Notes under the pieces: generated by a model
What the model was told of the DNA's origin: nothing
The model's input: only the letters and a program-made list of their open reading frames with translations
Databases searched by the model: none
Part shown: piece by piece, positions 9,214 to 19,443 of the stretch
Layout of the letters: each line of letters opens with the position of its first letter
Position numbering within the stretch: the first letter of the stretch is position 1
Position numbers and translations under genes: made by a program
Assembly: GCF_003598715.1 (NCBI RefSeq)
Contig: NZ_QZFU01000012.1
Span: forward strand, 62,001 to 126,000
Origin: Nocardia panacis
Lineage (GTDB): Bacteria > Actinomycetota > Actinomycetes > Mycobacteriales > Mycobacteriaceae
Direction of reading: 5' to 3'
Length of the DNA: 64,000 bases

Positions 9214-10572
9214 ATGACATCCGATACTGCCCGCACGGCCGAACTGCGCGACCGGGTCGCCGCCCTGCGCGATCGCACGAAAGCCGATCTCGCCGAGTTG
9301 GTTTCGTTTCGGTCGGTGGCCGACCCGCGCCAGTATCCGGTCCAGGAGTGCGAGCGCGCGGCCCAGTGGGTGGCCGACGCGTTCGCCGCCGCGGGGCTGA
9401 CCGAGGCCGCGCTGCACGACACCCCGGACGGCACGAAGGCCGTGATCGCCCGCCGTCCCGCGCCGCCCGGCGCGCCGACGGTCCTGCTGTACTGCCACTA
9501 CGACGTGCAGCCGCCGCTGGATGAGGCCGCGTGGGACACCCCGGTGTGGACGCTCACCGAGAAGGACGGCCGCTGGTACGGGCGCGGCGCGGCCGACTGC
9601 AAGGGTGGCGCGATGATGCACCTGACCGCCCTGCGCGCGGTGGGCGATGAGTTGAACGTCGGCGTCATCCTGGTCGCAGAGGGGTCGGAGGAGCAGGGCA
9701 CGGGCGGTCTGGAGCGCTTCGTCGAGGCCAATCCCGAACTGCTGCGCGCCGACGTCATCGTGATCGGCGACTGCGGCAATTTCGCGGCGGGCAGGCCCAC
9801 CTTCACCGAAACCCTGCGCGGCATAGTGGATGTCGTGGTCACGGTGCGGACCCTCGCCGGGTCGCTGCATTCGGGCATGTACGGCGGTGCGGCCCCCGAC
9901 GCGCTGGCCGCGCTCATCGGGCTGCTGGGCACCCTGCGCGATGCCGAGGGCAACACCACCATCGCCGGTCTGCCCAATGATCAGACCTGGGCGGGTGTGC
10001 AGTATCCGGCGGATCGTTTCCGCGCGGACGCGGTGGTCCTCGACGGCGTCGAGGTCCTCGGATCGGGATCGGTAGCCGATATGCTCTGGGCGCGACCGGC
10101 TTTGACGGTGCTGGGTATCGACGCGCCCCCGGTCGTCGGCTCGACGCCGTCTATTCAGGGCACGGCGAGCGCGCGACTCAATCTGCGCATCCCGCCGGGT
10201 ATCGAGCCCGCCGAGGCGCAGAAGCTGCTGATCGCGCACCTCGAGGCGAACGCGCCGTGGGGTGCGCGGGTCAGCGTCGAGCCCGCGGGTCTCGGCGAGC
10301 CCTTCGCGGCCCGGTCGGGCGGCCCCGCGCGCGCCGCGATGGAGTCCGCCCTCGCCGCCTCCTACGGTCGCCCGGCGACCACCCAGGGCCAGGGCGGGTC
10401 GATCCCGCTGTGCAATGTGCTCGCCGAAACGTATCCGGACGCGGAGATCATGCTGATCGGCGTGGTGGAACCGGAATCGCGGATCCACGCGCCCAATGAG
10501 AGCGTCGATCCGAACACGATCGAGCACATGGCCCTGGCCGAGGCACTGTTCCTGTCCTCCTATGGGGCTTAG
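9214..10572 (+). CDS. M20 family metallopeptidase (dipeptidase)
   Basis: A 452-residue zinc aminoacylase/dipeptidase of the M20/ArgE-DapE-CPG2 superfamily. The metal-binding motifs are LYCHYDVQPP, GRGAADCKGG and the catalytic VAEGSEEQGTGGLE. A lid/dimerisation domain follows (about residues 200-310) with the family motif GSLHSGMYGGAAPDAL. The C-terminal metal ligand region is IHAPNESVD. The start MTSDTARTAEL has an AGTGAGG ribosome-binding sequence; codons upstream include an unlikely MGCGAS segment. The exact substrate is not evident. It is divergent from gadB. Confidence 0.88.
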   Translation: MTSDTARTAELRDRVAALRDRTKADLAELVSFRSVADPRQYPVQECERAAQWVADAFAAAGLTEAALHDTPDGTKAVIARRPAPPGAPTVLLYCHYDVQPPLDEAAWDTPVWTLTEKDGRWYGRGAADCKGGAMMHLTALRAVGDELNVGVILVAEGSEEQGTGGLERFVEANPELLRADVIVIGDCGNFAAGRPTFTETLRGIVDVVVTVRTLAGSLHSGMYGGAAPDALAALIGLLGTLRDAEGNTTIAGLPNDQTWAGVQYPADRFRADAVVLDGVEVLGSGSVADMLWARPALTVLGIDAPPVVGSTPSIQGTASARLNLRIPPGIEPAEAQKLLIAHLEANAPWGARVSVEPAGLGEPFAARSGGPARAAMESALAASYGRPATTQGQGGSIPLCNVLAETYPDAEIMLIGVVEPESRIHAPNESVDPNTIEHMALAEALFLSSYGA

Positions 10573-10659
10573 ACCCAGCCCCGCTCCGGCCGTGCGCGAG
10601 TTCGGGAGTGCGTCATCCGGACGCTCCTGCGCATTCGCTGCGGCCATGCGCGGTGCGTC

Positions 10660-11307
10660 TCAAGGCAGCTCGATCTGATCCTCTGCCTCGATGACCCGGA
10701 ATTCGCTCGCGGGCGGCCCCATCTCGGCCAGCCGCCCGAAGTAGATGCCCTGGGCCTCCGGTCGGATGATGCCGAAGTGGATGGGGATGGCGGTGGCGGG
10801 CCGCACGGCGCGGAAGTAGTCGACGGCCTCGCTGATCCGCATCCACGGCGCGGCGGCGGGCAGTGCCAGCACGCCGACCGGCACCGGCGGCACCCACAGG
10901 GAATCGCCCGGATGCACCAGCTGCGCGGGATCCTCCGGCGTGCCGAGTTGGAAGACGGTGTTGTCGATGACGGGCAGTTCCGGATGAATCACCGCGTGTC
11001 GCCCGCCGCCGCCGGTGATCTGCAGGTCACCGAGCCGCACCACGGCGCCCGCAGGCACCGCCTGCCAGGGCTCGCCGCGCTGTTGGGCGGTCTGCGGATC
11101 GCTGAACAGCGCGGCGTCGGGGTTGGCGGCGAGCAGCGCCTCGATCCGGTTCGGGTCGATGTGGTCGGGATGCTGGTGGGTGACGGCGATGGCGTCGAGT
11201 CCGGTCAGTCCCTCGAAGCCGTGCGAGAAGGTGCCTGGATCGAACAGCACCCGCTTGCCCCGCATTTCGACGAGCAGACACGAGTGACCGAAGTGGGCTA
11301 TGCGCAT
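10660..11307 (-). CDS. metallo-beta-lactamase fold hydrolase (UlaG-like)
   Basis: A 215-residue MBL-fold metal-dependent hydrolase. The first motif is THQHPDHID (H44, H46, D48, H49), a canonical HxHxDH. Preceding it is LFDPGTFSHG, and a later histidine is in AIPIHFGII. The compact size and MRIAHFGHSCLLVE start match the UlaG/RomA-like group, which acts on lactone or phosphodiester substrates; the substrate here is unknown. TAGCAT lies 6 nt before the ATG, so the transcript is probably leaderless. It is divergent from purS and sits where mycobacteria carry a similar conserved gene (around Rv0786c, from memory). Confidence 0.85.
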   Translation of the reverse strand: MRIAHFGHSCLLVEMRGKRVLFDPGTFSHGFEGLTGLDAIAVTHQHPDHIDPNRIEALLAANPDAALFSDPQTAQQRGEPWQAVPAGAVVRLGDLQITGGGGRHAVIHPELPVIDNTVFQLGTPEDPAQLVHPGDSLWVPPVPVGVLALPAAAPWMRISEAVDYFRAVRPATAIPIHFGIIRPEAQGIYFGRLAEMGPPASEFRVIEAEDQIELP

Positions 11308-11407
11308 TCGGTCATGCTATTGGTCGGTGCCCGCGACCCCGGGGATATGCGGGGCGGTCGGGACAACTAGGCTGCTGAGGTATTCCGCACCAGCTAAGGA
11401 GCAGCGC

Positions 11408-11644
11408 GTGGCACGTGTCGTGGTCGAGGTGATGCCGAAGACCGAGATCCTGGATCCGCAGGGGCAGGCCATTGTCGGGGCGCTCCCGCGCCTGGGATTC
11501 GCCGGTGTCGCCGATGTGCGGCAGGGCAAGCGTTTCGAGCTCGAGGTGGACGACAGCGTCGGCGACCACGAGCTCGAGCAGATCGCCGAGGCGCTGCTGT
11601 GCAATACCGTGATCGAGGAGTGGAAGGTGGTCCGGCTGCCATGA
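11408..11644 (+). CDS. purS: phosphoribosylformylglycinamidine synthase, PurS subunit
   Basis: A 78-residue PurS, the small bridging subunit of the FGAR amidotransferase complex (PurL/PurQ/PurS) that carries out the fourth step of purine synthesis. The fold signature is visible: [21 protein letters not shown] at the start, [18 protein letters not shown] in the middle and EEWKVVRLP at the end. The GTG start has AAGGAG six bases upstream, which decides the start against longer readings. TAGGCT at 11368 may be the -10 element. The stop overlaps the purQ start by four bases (ATGA), so the two are coupled. Confidence 0.95.
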   Translation: MARVVVEVMPKTEILDPQGQAIVGALPRLGFAGVADVRQGKRFELEVDDSVGDHELEQIAEALLCNTVIEEWKVVRLP

Positions 11645-12318
11645 GCGCGCGGATCGGTGTCATCACCTTCCCCGGCAGCCTCGACGATGTCGAGGCTGCC
11701 CGCGCCGTCCAGTTGGCCGGTGCGGAGTCGGTCGCCCTCTGGCATGCCGACGCGGACCTGAAATCGGTCGACGCCGTCGTCATCCCCGGCGGCTTCTCCT
11801 ACGGCGACTATTTGCGCGCGGGCGCCATCGCCCGCTTCGCCCCGGTGATGGGCGAGGTGGTGCGCGCGGCGGGCCGCGGCCTGCCGATCCTGGGTATCTG
11901 CAATGGTTTCCAGGTGCTGTGCGAGGCCGGGTTGCTGCCCGGCGCGCTGACCCGCAACGAGGGTCTGCATTTCGTCTGTCGCGACGAGTGGTTGCGGGTG
12001 GATTCCACCGCCACGGCGTGGACCGCCCGCTACGAGTCGGGCGCGCATGTGCTCATCCCGATCAAGCATGCCGAGGGCCGCTACCAGGCCTCTCCGCAGG
12101 TGCTCGACGAGTTGGAGGGCGAGGGCCGGGTGGTCTTCCGCTACGCGGCGGAGAATCCGAACGGTTCGCAGCGCGATATCGCGGGCATCGCCTCGGCCGA
12201 TGGTCGGATCGTCGGCCTGATGCCGCATCCGGAGTACGCCACCGAGGCGCTCACCGGCCCCAGCGACGACGGCCTCGGCATGTTCCTCTCCGTCATCGAC
12301 ACCCTGATCTCGGCCTGA
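11641..12318 (+). CDS. purQ: phosphoribosylformylglycinamidine synthase, PurQ glutaminase subunit
   Basis: A 225-residue class I glutamine amidotransferase that supplies ammonia to PurL. The nucleophile is C87 in [13 protein letters not shown], and the catalytic His/Glu pair is in [10 protein letters not shown] near the C-terminus. The N-terminus [14 protein letters not shown] and [13 protein letters not shown] are typical of PurQ. The length is normal. It is translationally coupled to purS. It ends seven bases before the convergent binding-protein gene, leaving no room for a separate terminator. PurL, its partner, lies about 4.7 kb downstream. Confidence 0.96.
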   Translation: MSARIGVITFPGSLDDVEAARAVQLAGAESVALWHADADLKSVDAVVIPGGFSYGDYLRAGAIARFAPVMGEVVRAAGRGLPILGICNGFQVLCEAGLLPGALTRNEGLHFVCRDEWLRVDSTATAWTARYESGAHVLIPIKHAEGRYQASPQVLDELEGEGRVVFRYAAENPNGSQRDIAGIASADGRIVGLMPHPEYATEALTGPSDDGLGMFLSVIDTLISA

Positions 12319-12325
12319 GCGCGAA

Positions 12326-13402
12326 TCAGGTTATCCGGGCGAGGATTTCGAACGACAGGCCGGCGGCCACGGCGATATGGCCGGGTCGCACGGCCTGATT
12401 GCCTCGGAATCCCTTTGTGCCGCCGGGAGTTTCGAGTTGAACCCCGGCATCGATCGCGGCGTGCATGACGGGCACCTCGAGCGATCCGGTGGTCTCGGTG
12501 AGCGATTTGAGGGCGTGCACGGCCTCGTAGCTCATATTGCCGAAGCTGGTGAGCGCGGGGGCGAAGCTGCCGTGCATGCGGTGGTAGCGGGCCACCCGGT
12601 CGCGGTCGTCGGGGGCGCGCGGGTTGATGAAGAAGCTGGAGGCCACGTAGAAGTTGTGGTTGGCTCCCGCACCGCCCGCCAGTAGCACGTTCTCGTCGGC
12701 GGCCGGGCTGATCCGGATCTGCTTGTTCGCGCGGCCGGTGGCGGCGAACTGCCGGTTGAACCGCGCCACATCGGCCCCTACCAGCAGGATGATCACGCCG
12801 TCGGCTCGGTCCAGCGCGGGATCGGCGAGGAATCCGCCGAAATCGGGGACGCCGAGCGGGATGAATCGCTCCAGGACCAGTGCCGAGGGATGCGGCAGGC
12901 TTTCGCGAATGGCCATGGCGGACACCCTGGGCCAGATGTAGTCGTTGCCGATGATGGCCCAGCGCCACACGCCGAGTTCGCGTTCGAGCCAGCGGATGGC
13001 GGGCAGTGTCTGTCCGGCCGGATGTTCGCCGAGCATGAGCACGCCGGGCAGTTCGTCGCTCAGGCCCTCGTGTCCGGTGGCGTACAGGTAGGGCACCCGG
13101 CCCCCGTTGGCCCGTGAGACGGCCAAGCGCACCGCCGAGGTGTGCCAGCCGGTGAGCGCGTGCACCATTCCGGTGGCCAGGAGCGCGGAAACCTCGTCGG
13201 CTACTTCGCGTGGCGCGCGGCCGCCGTCGATATTCGTGGTACGAATTTCGCGGCCGAGAATTCCGGTGCCGTCGTTGATTTCGTTCACCGCCAGAGAAAT
13301 CGCCGCGTCGCAGGAGGGTGCGACGATACCGCCCGGTCCCTGTAGCGGAACTATGTTCAGGATCTCGATCGTGTCGTCAGGGGTCTCGCCGAACGCCGAC
13401 AT
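12326..13402 (-). CDS. AmiC-like type I periplasmic-binding fold protein without signal peptide
   Basis: A 358-residue Peripla_BP_6-type protein of the amide/urea-binding group (AmiC, FmdD). It opens MSAFGETPDDTIEILNIVPL, with PLQGPGGIVAPSCDAAISLA matching the first strand and helix of the fold. There is no hydrophobic signal peptide and no lipobox, so it should remain in the cytoplasm, as AmiC does in Pseudomonas. No ABC permease or ATPase gene is adjacent. It is divergent from a MarR regulator with only 47 bases between the two starts. I infer a ligand-sensing role tied to that regulator rather than transport. The ligand is unknown; short-chain amides, urea or branched amino acids are possible by family. 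Confidence 0.8.
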   Translation of the reverse strand: MSAFGETPDDTIEILNIVPLQGPGGIVAPSCDAAISLAVNEINDGTGILGREIRTTNIDGGRAPREVADEVSALLATGMVHALTGWHTSAVRLAVSRANGGRVPYLYATGHEGLSDELPGVLMLGEHPAGQTLPAIRWLERELGVWRWAIIGNDYIWPRVSAMAIRESLPHPSALVLERFIPLGVPDFGGFLADPALDRADGVIILLVGADVARFNRQFAATGRANKQIRISPAADENVLLAGGAGANHNFYVASSFFINPRAPDDRDRVARYHRMHGSFAPALTSFGNMSYEAVHALKSLTETTGSLEVPVMHAAIDAGVQLETPGGTKGFRGNQAVRPGHIAVAAGLSFEILARIT

Positions 13403-13420
13403 TCGGTACTCTTCTCTACG

Positions 13421-13430
13421 TTCGATCGAA
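13421..13430. promoter_or_regulatory. candidate MarR operator palindrome
   Basis: TTCGATCGAA is a perfect 10-bp palindrome centred in the 47-base gap between the divergent AmiC-like and marR starts. MarR proteins usually autoregulate from such a dyad. The arms do not extend further, so this is a modest candidate. Confidence 0.4.
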
Positions 13431-13449
13431 ATTCAGGCTAGGCGGGGAA

Positions 13450-13878
13450 ATGATGACGACCATTGTAAGCGGATATTCGACGCTGCATGGTGTGCTGCGG
13501 GCCGCTGAGCGCGGTTGGCTGCGTCACTTGGACGAGGCGCTGGTTGCCAGACAGCTCACCGCCGACCAGTGGTCCATGCTCTCCAATCTGTCGCCGGATA
13601 CCGGCATCACCATGAGCGAATTGGCGGCTCGTTCGCAGTTGGCGCCCTCCTCGGCGACCAGACATGCCGATTTCCTGGCCGAACGCGGACTGATCTTCCG
13701 GATCGCGGCGGCCGACGACCGGCGGCGCATCCTGATCGGTCTGAGCAGGCTGGGTGTGGATCTGGTGGCCGCGGTGCGCAGTGAGGAGTCGCGGGCCGAG
13801 CAGTCGCTGCGCAGTCGGATCGGTGCGCGGCGCTACAGCGAACTCATGCGGTTGCTGGAACTTGTCGCGGTCGATTGA
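13450..13878 (+). CDS. MarR family transcriptional regulator
   Basis: A 142-residue winged helix regulator. The HTH is in the segment ITMSELAARSQLAPSSATRH, followed by the wing with FRIAAADDRRRILIGLSR (the D-x-R-R wing signature). Flanking N- and C-terminal helices form the dimer interface. The start MMTTIVSGYS has a GGCGGGG sequence a few bases upstream; a longer reading would run back into the divergent gene. No conserved redox cysteine is seen. Its partner is probably the divergent AmiC-like protein, and the regulon may be limited to this locus. Confidence 0.85.
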   Translation: MMTTIVSGYSTLHGVLRAAERGWLRHLDEALVARQLTADQWSMLSNLSPDTGITMSELAARSQLAPSSATRHADFLAERGLIFRIAAADDRRRILIGLSRLGVDLVAAVRSEESRAEQSLRSRIGARRYSELMRLLELVAVD

Positions 13879-14243
13879 CGGATTCCTGTCGCATTTGTCT
13901 GATTGGTCGGATTTTGCACGATATCGGACGCGATCGGCGCACCGGCCGAGTTTCCGAATGAAATAAATTCATCCGATGACCGGAACCTGCGCGATGATGC
14001 GAATCCGTTGTGACGAATTCGGACATGGTTCACATATGCGTCAGCAATGATCGACGGTTGCCGCCGATTTTCCGTGAATCGCGCTGTCGAATCGGTCATA
14101 TCCGATCGGTCATATCCGATCCGGATGAAAGTCGAATCGACTTACTCGATCCCGGCGGTACCGCATAAATTTCGACATTCGACGGGTTCGGCGCCGGTCA
14201 TTCCGGCGGCGATCACCGCGGCGGGACTGCCTAGGATTCGGGT
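13879..14243. other. intergenic region, no gene seen
   Basis: 365 bases between marR and the M18 aminopeptidase. The sequence is lower in GC than its surroundings. I see no plausible coding frame. It holds the tandem repeat listed separately and, at 14232-14237, TAGGAT six bases before the aminopeptidase ATG. Confidence 0.5.
14091..14118. repeat. two tandem 14-bp repeats
   Basis: ATCGGTCATATCCG occurs twice head to tail with no spacer and no mismatch, about 125 bases upstream of the M18 aminopeptidase. The 14-bp period places both copies offset by about 1.3 helical turns. A regulator site is possible but nothing identifies the protein. Confidence 0.6.
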
Positions 14244-15557
14244 ATGCCTGCTACCACCACCTCCGCAACCGCCGCCGGCCTGTGCGCGTTCATCGATGCC
14301 GCGCCCTCGCCCTTCCATGTCGTGGCGCAGGTCGCGGCGGAGCTGGCGGCCAACGGCTTTACCCCGCTGACCGAATCCGCGCCGTGGGGGTCGAGCGAGG
14401 GGCGCCACTATGTCGTGCGCGGCGGCTCCCTCATCGCCTGGGCCGCACCGGATTCCGCCGATATCGGGCACCCGGATCCGGCAATGCCGTTCCGAATCGT
14501 CGGCGCGCACAGCGACAGTCCGAACCTGCGGGTCAAACAGCATCCGGATCTGTGGAGCGCGGGCTGGCAGCTGGTCGGGCTCGAGCCCTACGGCGGCGCC
14601 TGGCTGAACTCCTGGCTGGACCGCGACCTCGGGCTGTCCGGCCGGCTGAGCGTGCGCGACGGAAATACCGTGCGCGAGCAGTTGATTCGCATCGATGAGC
14701 CGATCCTGCGGGTGCCGCAACTGGCCATCCACCTGTCCGAGGACCGGCGCGGGGTCAGTCTGGATCCACAGCGGCACGTCAACGCGGTGTGGGGAGTCGG
14801 CGCCGGTCCCGCCTCGCTGCTGGACTACCTCGCCGCGCGTGCCGAACTCGCACCCGCCGACATCCTCGGCTGGGAGTTGATGACCCACGATCTCGCGCCG
14901 AGCGGTCTGATCGGCCGCGACCGGGACCTGGTGAGCGCGCCCCGCCTCGACAACCAGGGCACCTGCTACCCGGGTCTGCGCGCCTTCCTCGCCGCCCTCG
15001 ACGCACCGGGGGCGGCCATCCCGGTCCTGGCGATCTTCGATCACGAGGAGGTGGGCAGCCAGTCCGATCGGGGCGCGCAATCGGAATTCCTGCCGACCGT
15101 GCTGGAGCGCGCGGTGCTGGCCCGCGGCGGCGGCCGCGCCGAATTCCTCGCCGCCGCGGCCGGATCCGTCTGCGCCTCGGGCGATATGGCCCATGCCACC
15201 CACCCCAACTACGCGGACCGGCACGAACCGGCGCATCGCATCGAGATCAATGGCGGTCCGGTGCTGAAGGTCAACCAGAATCTGCGCTACGCCACCGACG
15301 CGGCGGGCGCGGGCGCGTTCGCGCTGGCCTGCGCGCAGGCCGGGGTGCCGCTGCAACGCTATGTGCATCGCGCCGATCTGCCGTGCGGATCGACCATCGG
15401 CCCGATGACCGCCGCCCGCACCGGAATCACCACCGTGGATGTCGGCGCGCCGCAGTTGGCCATGCATTCGGCCAGGGAGCTGATGGGCGCGGCCGATGTC
15501 GCGGCCTACGCCGCCGCGCTCGCCGCCTTCCTCACGCCCGAGGCCGACGGTCGGTAG
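14244..15557 (+). CDS. apeB: M18 family aspartyl aminopeptidase
   Basis: A 437-residue dinuclear zinc aminopeptidase removing N-terminal acidic residues. The metal and catalytic motifs are [12 protein letters not shown] (H89), [11 protein letters not shown] (metal aspartate), [14 protein letters not shown] (D266-HEE), [12 protein letters not shown] and a C-terminal [11 protein letters not shown] histidine. All are intact, and the length is normal for the family; the mycobacterial counterpart is annotated pepC/apeB (Rv0800). TAGGAT lies six bases before the ATG, so transcription is probably leaderless. The last 52 bases overlap the convergent GT87 gene. Confidence 0.93.
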   Translation: MPATTTSATAAGLCAFIDAAPSPFHVVAQVAAELAANGFTPLTESAPWGSSEGRHYVVRGGSLIAWAAPDSADIGHPDPAMPFRIVGAHSDSPNLRVKQHPDLWSAGWQLVGLEPYGGAWLNSWLDRDLGLSGRLSVRDGNTVREQLIRIDEPILRVPQLAIHLSEDRRGVSLDPQRHVNAVWGVGAGPASLLDYLAARAELAPADILGWELMTHDLAPSGLIGRDRDLVSAPRLDNQGTCYPGLRAFLAALDAPGAAIPVLAIFDHEEVGSQSDRGAQSEFLPTVLERAVLARGGGRAEFLAAAAGSVCASGDMAHATHPNYADRHEPAHRIEINGGPVLKVNQNLRYATDAAGAGAFALACAQAGVPLQRYVHRADLPCGSTIGPMTAARTGITTVDVGAPQLAMHSARELMGAADVAAYAAALAAFLTPEADGR

Positions 15558-16822
15558 CGGCACACCGCGAAGACCAGCACCCCGAGCGTCGCGAGGACGT
15601 AGCTGCTGCCGAGGATCCGCTGCCACCAGGACCAATCCAATTCGAGGTCCCGGCTGTGCGGCAGCAGCCACTGCGGGCCGATCAGGAACAGCAGCGCGAA
15701 TCCGCCAACGGCCGTGCGGAATCCGAGGCCGTCGCGACCTCTCGCGATGGCATCGGCGGCCACCACCAGCGCGGGTGCGATCCACACCCAGTGATGCGAC
15801 CACGACACCGGCGAGACCAACAGCACCATGGCGGCATTCACCAGCAGTGCGGCCACGGTCGCGCCCGCGCGCAGAAGTCGGCGCATCCACAGCACCGCCA
15901 GCACGAAGACCACCGCCGACAGGCCGATCCACAAGGCCGTCGCCGCCCCGTCGGCCAGGCCGAGCCGGAAGGCGAAACCCTTGATCGACTGGTTGCCCGC
16001 GAAGAAGGGCGGTCCGATGCGGCCGGTGTCGGCGACGGTGTGGAACCAGTACTCCACCGAATCGCTCGGGAACAGCAGGAATCCCACCCCGACCGCCGCG
16101 GCCGCCGAGACCACCATGGTGATGGCGGCCTTCCAGTCGCGCCGCAGCACGAAGTACAGCAGGTAGGCCGCCGGGATGAGTTTGATGGAGACGGCGATGC
16201 CGATGAGCATCCCGCGCGGCCAGAACGGTTTGCGCGCCAAGCAGTCCAGCGCGATGGCCGCCATCAGCACCAGGTTGATCTGGCCGAAGCCGAGGGTCTG
16301 GCGCAGCGGTTCGAAGACCTGGGTGATCGCGACGAGTCCGATGATCAGCGCGATCCGCGTCGGACGCGGCAAACCCGGCCGGACCCGGTCGAGCACCAGC
16401 CACAGCGTGAGGGCCAGGCTGCCCAGCGAGGTGGCCAGCACCAGCAGTTCGGCCAGAGCCAGCGGCATCAGGGCCAGCGGCGCGAAGAACAGGGCGGCCA
16501 GCGGCGGATAGGTGAAGGGCAGGCCGATGCCCGCGACGGGAGGCATCGGGCCGTAGAGGTCGCCGTTTTCCAGCCAGACCCGCGCGCCATTGCGGTAGAC
16601 CTGAAGGTCGATGTACCCGCTCCACCAGTGCGCGAGCAGGGAGACGACGGCCGAAACGAGGAACAGCGCGGCCGCAGCAATCAGCCGGCGCACCTGTCGC
16701 CGCGACACTTCCGGCCCACCGGTCGCCGCCGCGGAATGATCATCCGATGCCTGCTCCGGTCGCGGCTTGTCCGTGGCGACCGACTGCTCGCCCTGCCGCG
16801 CGACCCCCGATCCATCGTTCAC
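15506..16822 (-). CDS. GT87 family mannosyltransferase-like membrane protein
   Basis: A 438-residue polytopic membrane protein with roughly ten hydrophobic segments, of the DUF2029/GT87 polyprenyl-phosphomannose-dependent type (PimE and MptC relatives). The first outside loop carries [11 protein letters not shown], the acidic D-x-x-Y motif expected for the catalytic loop, followed by [10 protein letters not shown] and [11 protein letters not shown] later conserved stretch is [13 protein letters not shown]. In mycolic-acid bacteria these enzymes add mannose to PIM, LM and LAM. I chose GTG giving [11 protein letters not shown]; a longer form from 16879 is possible. The N-terminal 45 residues are polar and probably cytoplasmic. 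The 3' end overlaps apeB on the opposite strand. Confidence 0.82.
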   Translation of the reverse strand: MNDGSGVARQGEQSVATDKPRPEQASDDHSAAATGGPEVSRRQVRRLIAAAALFLVSAVVSLLAHWWSGYIDLQVYRNGARVWLENGDLYGPMPPVAGIGLPFTYPPLAALFFAPLALMPLALAELLVLATSLGSLALTLWLVLDRVRPGLPRPTRIALIIGLVAITQVFEPLRQTLGFGQINLVLMAAIALDCLARKPFWPRGMLIGIAVSIKLIPAAYLLYFVLRRDWKAAITMVVSAAAAVGVGFLLFPSDSVEYWFHTVADTGRIGPPFFAGNQSIKGFAFRLGLADGAATALWIGLSAVVFVLAVLWMRRLLRAGATVAALLVNAAMVLLVSPVSWSHHWVWIAPALVVAADAIARGRDGLGFRTAVGGFALLFLIGPQWLLPHSRDLELDWSWWQRILGSSYVLATLGVLVFAVCRYRPSASGVRKAASAAA

Positions 16823-17064
16823 CGGCACAGGGTATCGGGTACGCGCCGGCACGCCATCGGGCAACCCGCGAGGCAACACCTCGCGCGCTGCGCGGCAGCG
16901 CCATTGAAGGCGAACGCGGATCGGCGCGGCCGGTAGCAGGTCGCGCTGCCCTCACTCGTGGGGTGCGCGAGCGGCCCCTCTAGACTGGGCGCAGGCAGTT
17001 CGCCGCAACACAGTGACATTCCCGTCACCTCGCCGCATGCCCGGCCGAAAGGACCCTGTACCCC

Positions 17065-19359
17065 GTGACTCCGCAGGTCGACACCGTCAGCGCCGCCGCG
17101 GCCACCCCCGATGTGCCGCAGCCGTACAAGGAGCTCGGGCTCAAGGACGACGAATACGCCCGCATCAGGGAGATTCTCGGGCGCAGGCCCACCGACGCCG
17201 AACTGGCCATGTACTCGGTGATGTGGAGCGAACACTGCTCCTACAAGTCCTCGAAGGTGCATCTGCGCTACTTCGGTGAGACCACCACCGAGGAGATGCG
17301 CGCCTCGATGCTCGCGGGGATCGGCGAGAACGCGGGCGTGGTCGATATCGGCGACGGCTGGGCGGTCACCTTCAAGGTGGAGAGCCACAATCACCCGTCC
17401 TATGTCGAGCCGTATCAGGGTGCGGCCACCGGTGTCGGCGGTATCGTGCGCGACATCATGGCCATGGGCGCGCGACCCATCGCGGTCATGGACCAGTTGC
17501 GGTTCGGCGCGGCCGAGGCGCCCGACACCCGGCGCGTGGTGGACGGTGTGGTGCGCGGCGTCGGCGGCTACGGCAATTCCCTCGGCCTGCCCAATGTCGG
17601 CGGCGAGACCGTCTTCGATGCCTCCTACCAGGGCAACCCGCTGGTGAACGCGCTGTGCGCGGGCGTGATGCGGGTGGAGGATCTGCATCTGGCCTTCGCC
17701 TCGGGCACCGGCAACAAGATCATCCTGTTCGGTGCGCGCACCGGCCTCGACGGCATCGGCGGCGTCTCGGTGCTGGCCTCGGACAGTTTCTCCGGCGATG
17801 AGTCCGGCGCCGGTCGGAAGAAGCTGCCCAGCGTCCAGGTCGGCGACCCGTTCGCCGAGAAGGTCCTCATCGAGTGCTGTCTCGAGCTGTACGCGGCCAA
17901 ACTGGTTGTCGGCATCCAGGATCTGGGTGGCGCCGGATTGTCCTGCGCCACCTCCGAACTCGCCGCGGCGGGCGACGGCGGCATGCACATCGACCTGACC
18001 AAGGTCCCGCTGCGCGCCAAGCACATGACCCCGGCCGAGATCCTGTCCAGCGAATCCCAGGAGCGCATGTGCGCGGTGGTGACGCCGGAGAATGTGGACG
18101 CCTTCATGGCGGTCTGCCGCAAGTGGGATGTGCTGGCCACCGTCATCGGCGAGGTCACCGACGGTGATCGCCTGGTGGTCACCTGGCACGGCGAGACCGT
18201 GGTGGACGTGCCGCCGCGCACCGTGGCGCACGAGGGGCCGGTGTATCACCGCCCGGTCCAGCGCCCCGACGAGCAGGACGCGCTCATCGCCGACAGCTCC
18301 GATCGGCTCAGCCGCCCGAAGACTCCGGAGGAGCTGCGGGAGACCCTGCTGCGGATGGTGTCGAGTCCGCAGCTGTGCAGCCGCCGCTGGATCACCGAGC
18401 AGTACGACCGCTACGTGCGCGGCAACACCGTGCTCGCCGAGCACGCCGACGCGGGCCTGATCCGTATCGATCCGAGCACCCGGCGCGGTATCGCGCTGGC
18501 CACCGACGCCTCCGGCCGCTACACCAAACTCGATCCGTACACGGGCGCGCAGCTCGCGCTGGCCGAGGCGTTCCGCAATGTCGCCACCACCGGCGCCACC
18601 CCCAAGGCCGTCACCAACTGCCTGAACTTCGGCTCGCCCGAGGATCCGGCGGTCATGTGGCAGTTCCAGCAGGCGGTGCGCGGCTTGGCCGACGGCTGCG
18701 CCACCCTCGGCATCCCCGTCACCGGCGGCAATGTCAGCTTCTACAACCAGACCGGTTCCGACGCGATCCTGCCGACCCCGGTGGTCGGCGTGCTCGGCGT
18801 CATCGATGACGTGCACCGGCGCATCCCCACCGGCATCGGCCTGGAGCCGGGCGAGACGCTGATCCTGCTCGGCGAGACCCGCGACGAGTTCGGCGGCTCC
18901 ATCTGGGCGCAGGTGGCCCACGATCATCTCGGCGGGGTGCCGCCCAAGGTGGATCTGGCCCGCGAGCAGTTGCTGGCCGAGGTGCTGGTCGCGGGTTCGC
19001 GCGACGGCATGATCAGTGCGGCGCACGACCTTTCGGAGGGCGGCCTGGCCCAGGCCGTGGTCGAGGCGGCCCTCTCGGGCGAAACGGGTTGCCGCATCCT
19101 GCTTCCCGAGGACGCCGACCCGTTCGTGTCGCTGTTCTCCGAATCGGCGGGCCGGGTGCTGGTCGCGGTGCCGCGTTCGGAGGAGACCAGGTTCACCCGC
19201 ATGTGCGAGGCCCGCCAATTGCCGTGGGCGCGTGTGGGCGTGGTGGATCAGGGCTCGGATTCGGTTGAGGTGCAGGGCCAGTTCTCCCTCACCTTGGCCG
19301 AACTGCGCGAGGCATTCGAAGCCACCCTGCCCCGTCTGTTCGGCGCCGCGCACGATTAG
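17065..19359 (+). CDS. purL: phosphoribosylformylglycinamidine synthase, PurL subunit
   Basis: A 764-residue small-type PurL that converts FGAR to FGAM with ATP and ammonia delivered from PurQ. The start region holds [16 protein letters not shown], and the substrate/ATP site holds [19 protein letters not shown] and [16 protein letters not shown]. The second AIR-synthase-like half contains [19 protein letters not shown] and [20 protein letters not shown]. The length fits actinobacterial PurL. The GTG start has AAAGGA upstream. TAGACT at 16981 may be the -10 element, about 80 bases before the start. A strong hairpin follows the stop. Confidence 0.96.
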   Translation: MTPQVDTVSAAAATPDVPQPYKELGLKDDEYARIREILGRRPTDAELAMYSVMWSEHCSYKSSKVHLRYFGETTTEEMRASMLAGIGENAGVVDIGDGWAVTFKVESHNHPSYVEPYQGAATGVGGIVRDIMAMGARPIAVMDQLRFGAAEAPDTRRVVDGVVRGVGGYGNSLGLPNVGGETVFDASYQGNPLVNALCAGVMRVEDLHLAFASGTGNKIILFGARTGLDGIGGVSVLASDSFSGDESGAGRKKLPSVQVGDPFAEKVLIECCLELYAAKLVVGIQDLGGAGLSCATSELAAAGDGGMHIDLTKVPLRAKHMTPAEILSSESQERMCAVVTPENVDAFMAVCRKWDVLATVIGEVTDGDRLVVTWHGETVVDVPPRTVAHEGPVYHRPVQRPDEQDALIADSSDRLSRPKTPEELRETLLRMVSSPQLCSRRWITEQYDRYVRGNTVLAEHADAGLIRIDPSTRRGIALATDASGRYTKLDPYTGAQLALAEAFRNVATTGATPKAVTNCLNFGSPEDPAVMWQFQQAVRGLADGCATLGIPVTGGNVSFYNQTGSDAILPTPVVGVLGVIDDVHRRIPTGIGLEPGETLILLGETRDEFGGSIWAQVAHDHLGGVPPKVDLAREQLLAEVLVAGSRDGMISAAHDLSEGGLAQAVVEAALSGETGCRILLPEDADPFVSLFSESAGRVLVAVPRSEETRFTRMCEARQLPWARVGVVDQGSDSVEVQGQFSLTLAELREAFEATLPRLFGAAHD

Positions 19360-19374
19360 TCCGAATGTGATGTT

Positions 19375-19404
19375 GGCCCGTCGCGCCGCGTGGCGCGACG
19401 GGCC
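19375..19404 (+). terminator. hairpin after purL
   Basis: GGCCCGTCGCGCC and GGCGCGACGGGCC form a perfect 13-bp stem around GCGT, 15 bases after the purL stop. No T-run follows, as is usual for actinobacterial terminators. Confidence 0.7.
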
Positions 19405-19443
19405 GTGCGCGAAACGCCGCAGCGGGGCGGCCATACTGGTTCG

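Noticed and set aside
14142..16625. Very long open frame antisense to the M18 aminopeptidase and running into GT87
   Set aside because: The frame lacks family motifs and is explained by high GC on the opposite strand of a real gene.
16819..19434. 871-codon frame antisense to purL
   Set aside because: purL is certain; the antisense product is rich in His, Arg and Gly without domain features, typical of shadow frames.
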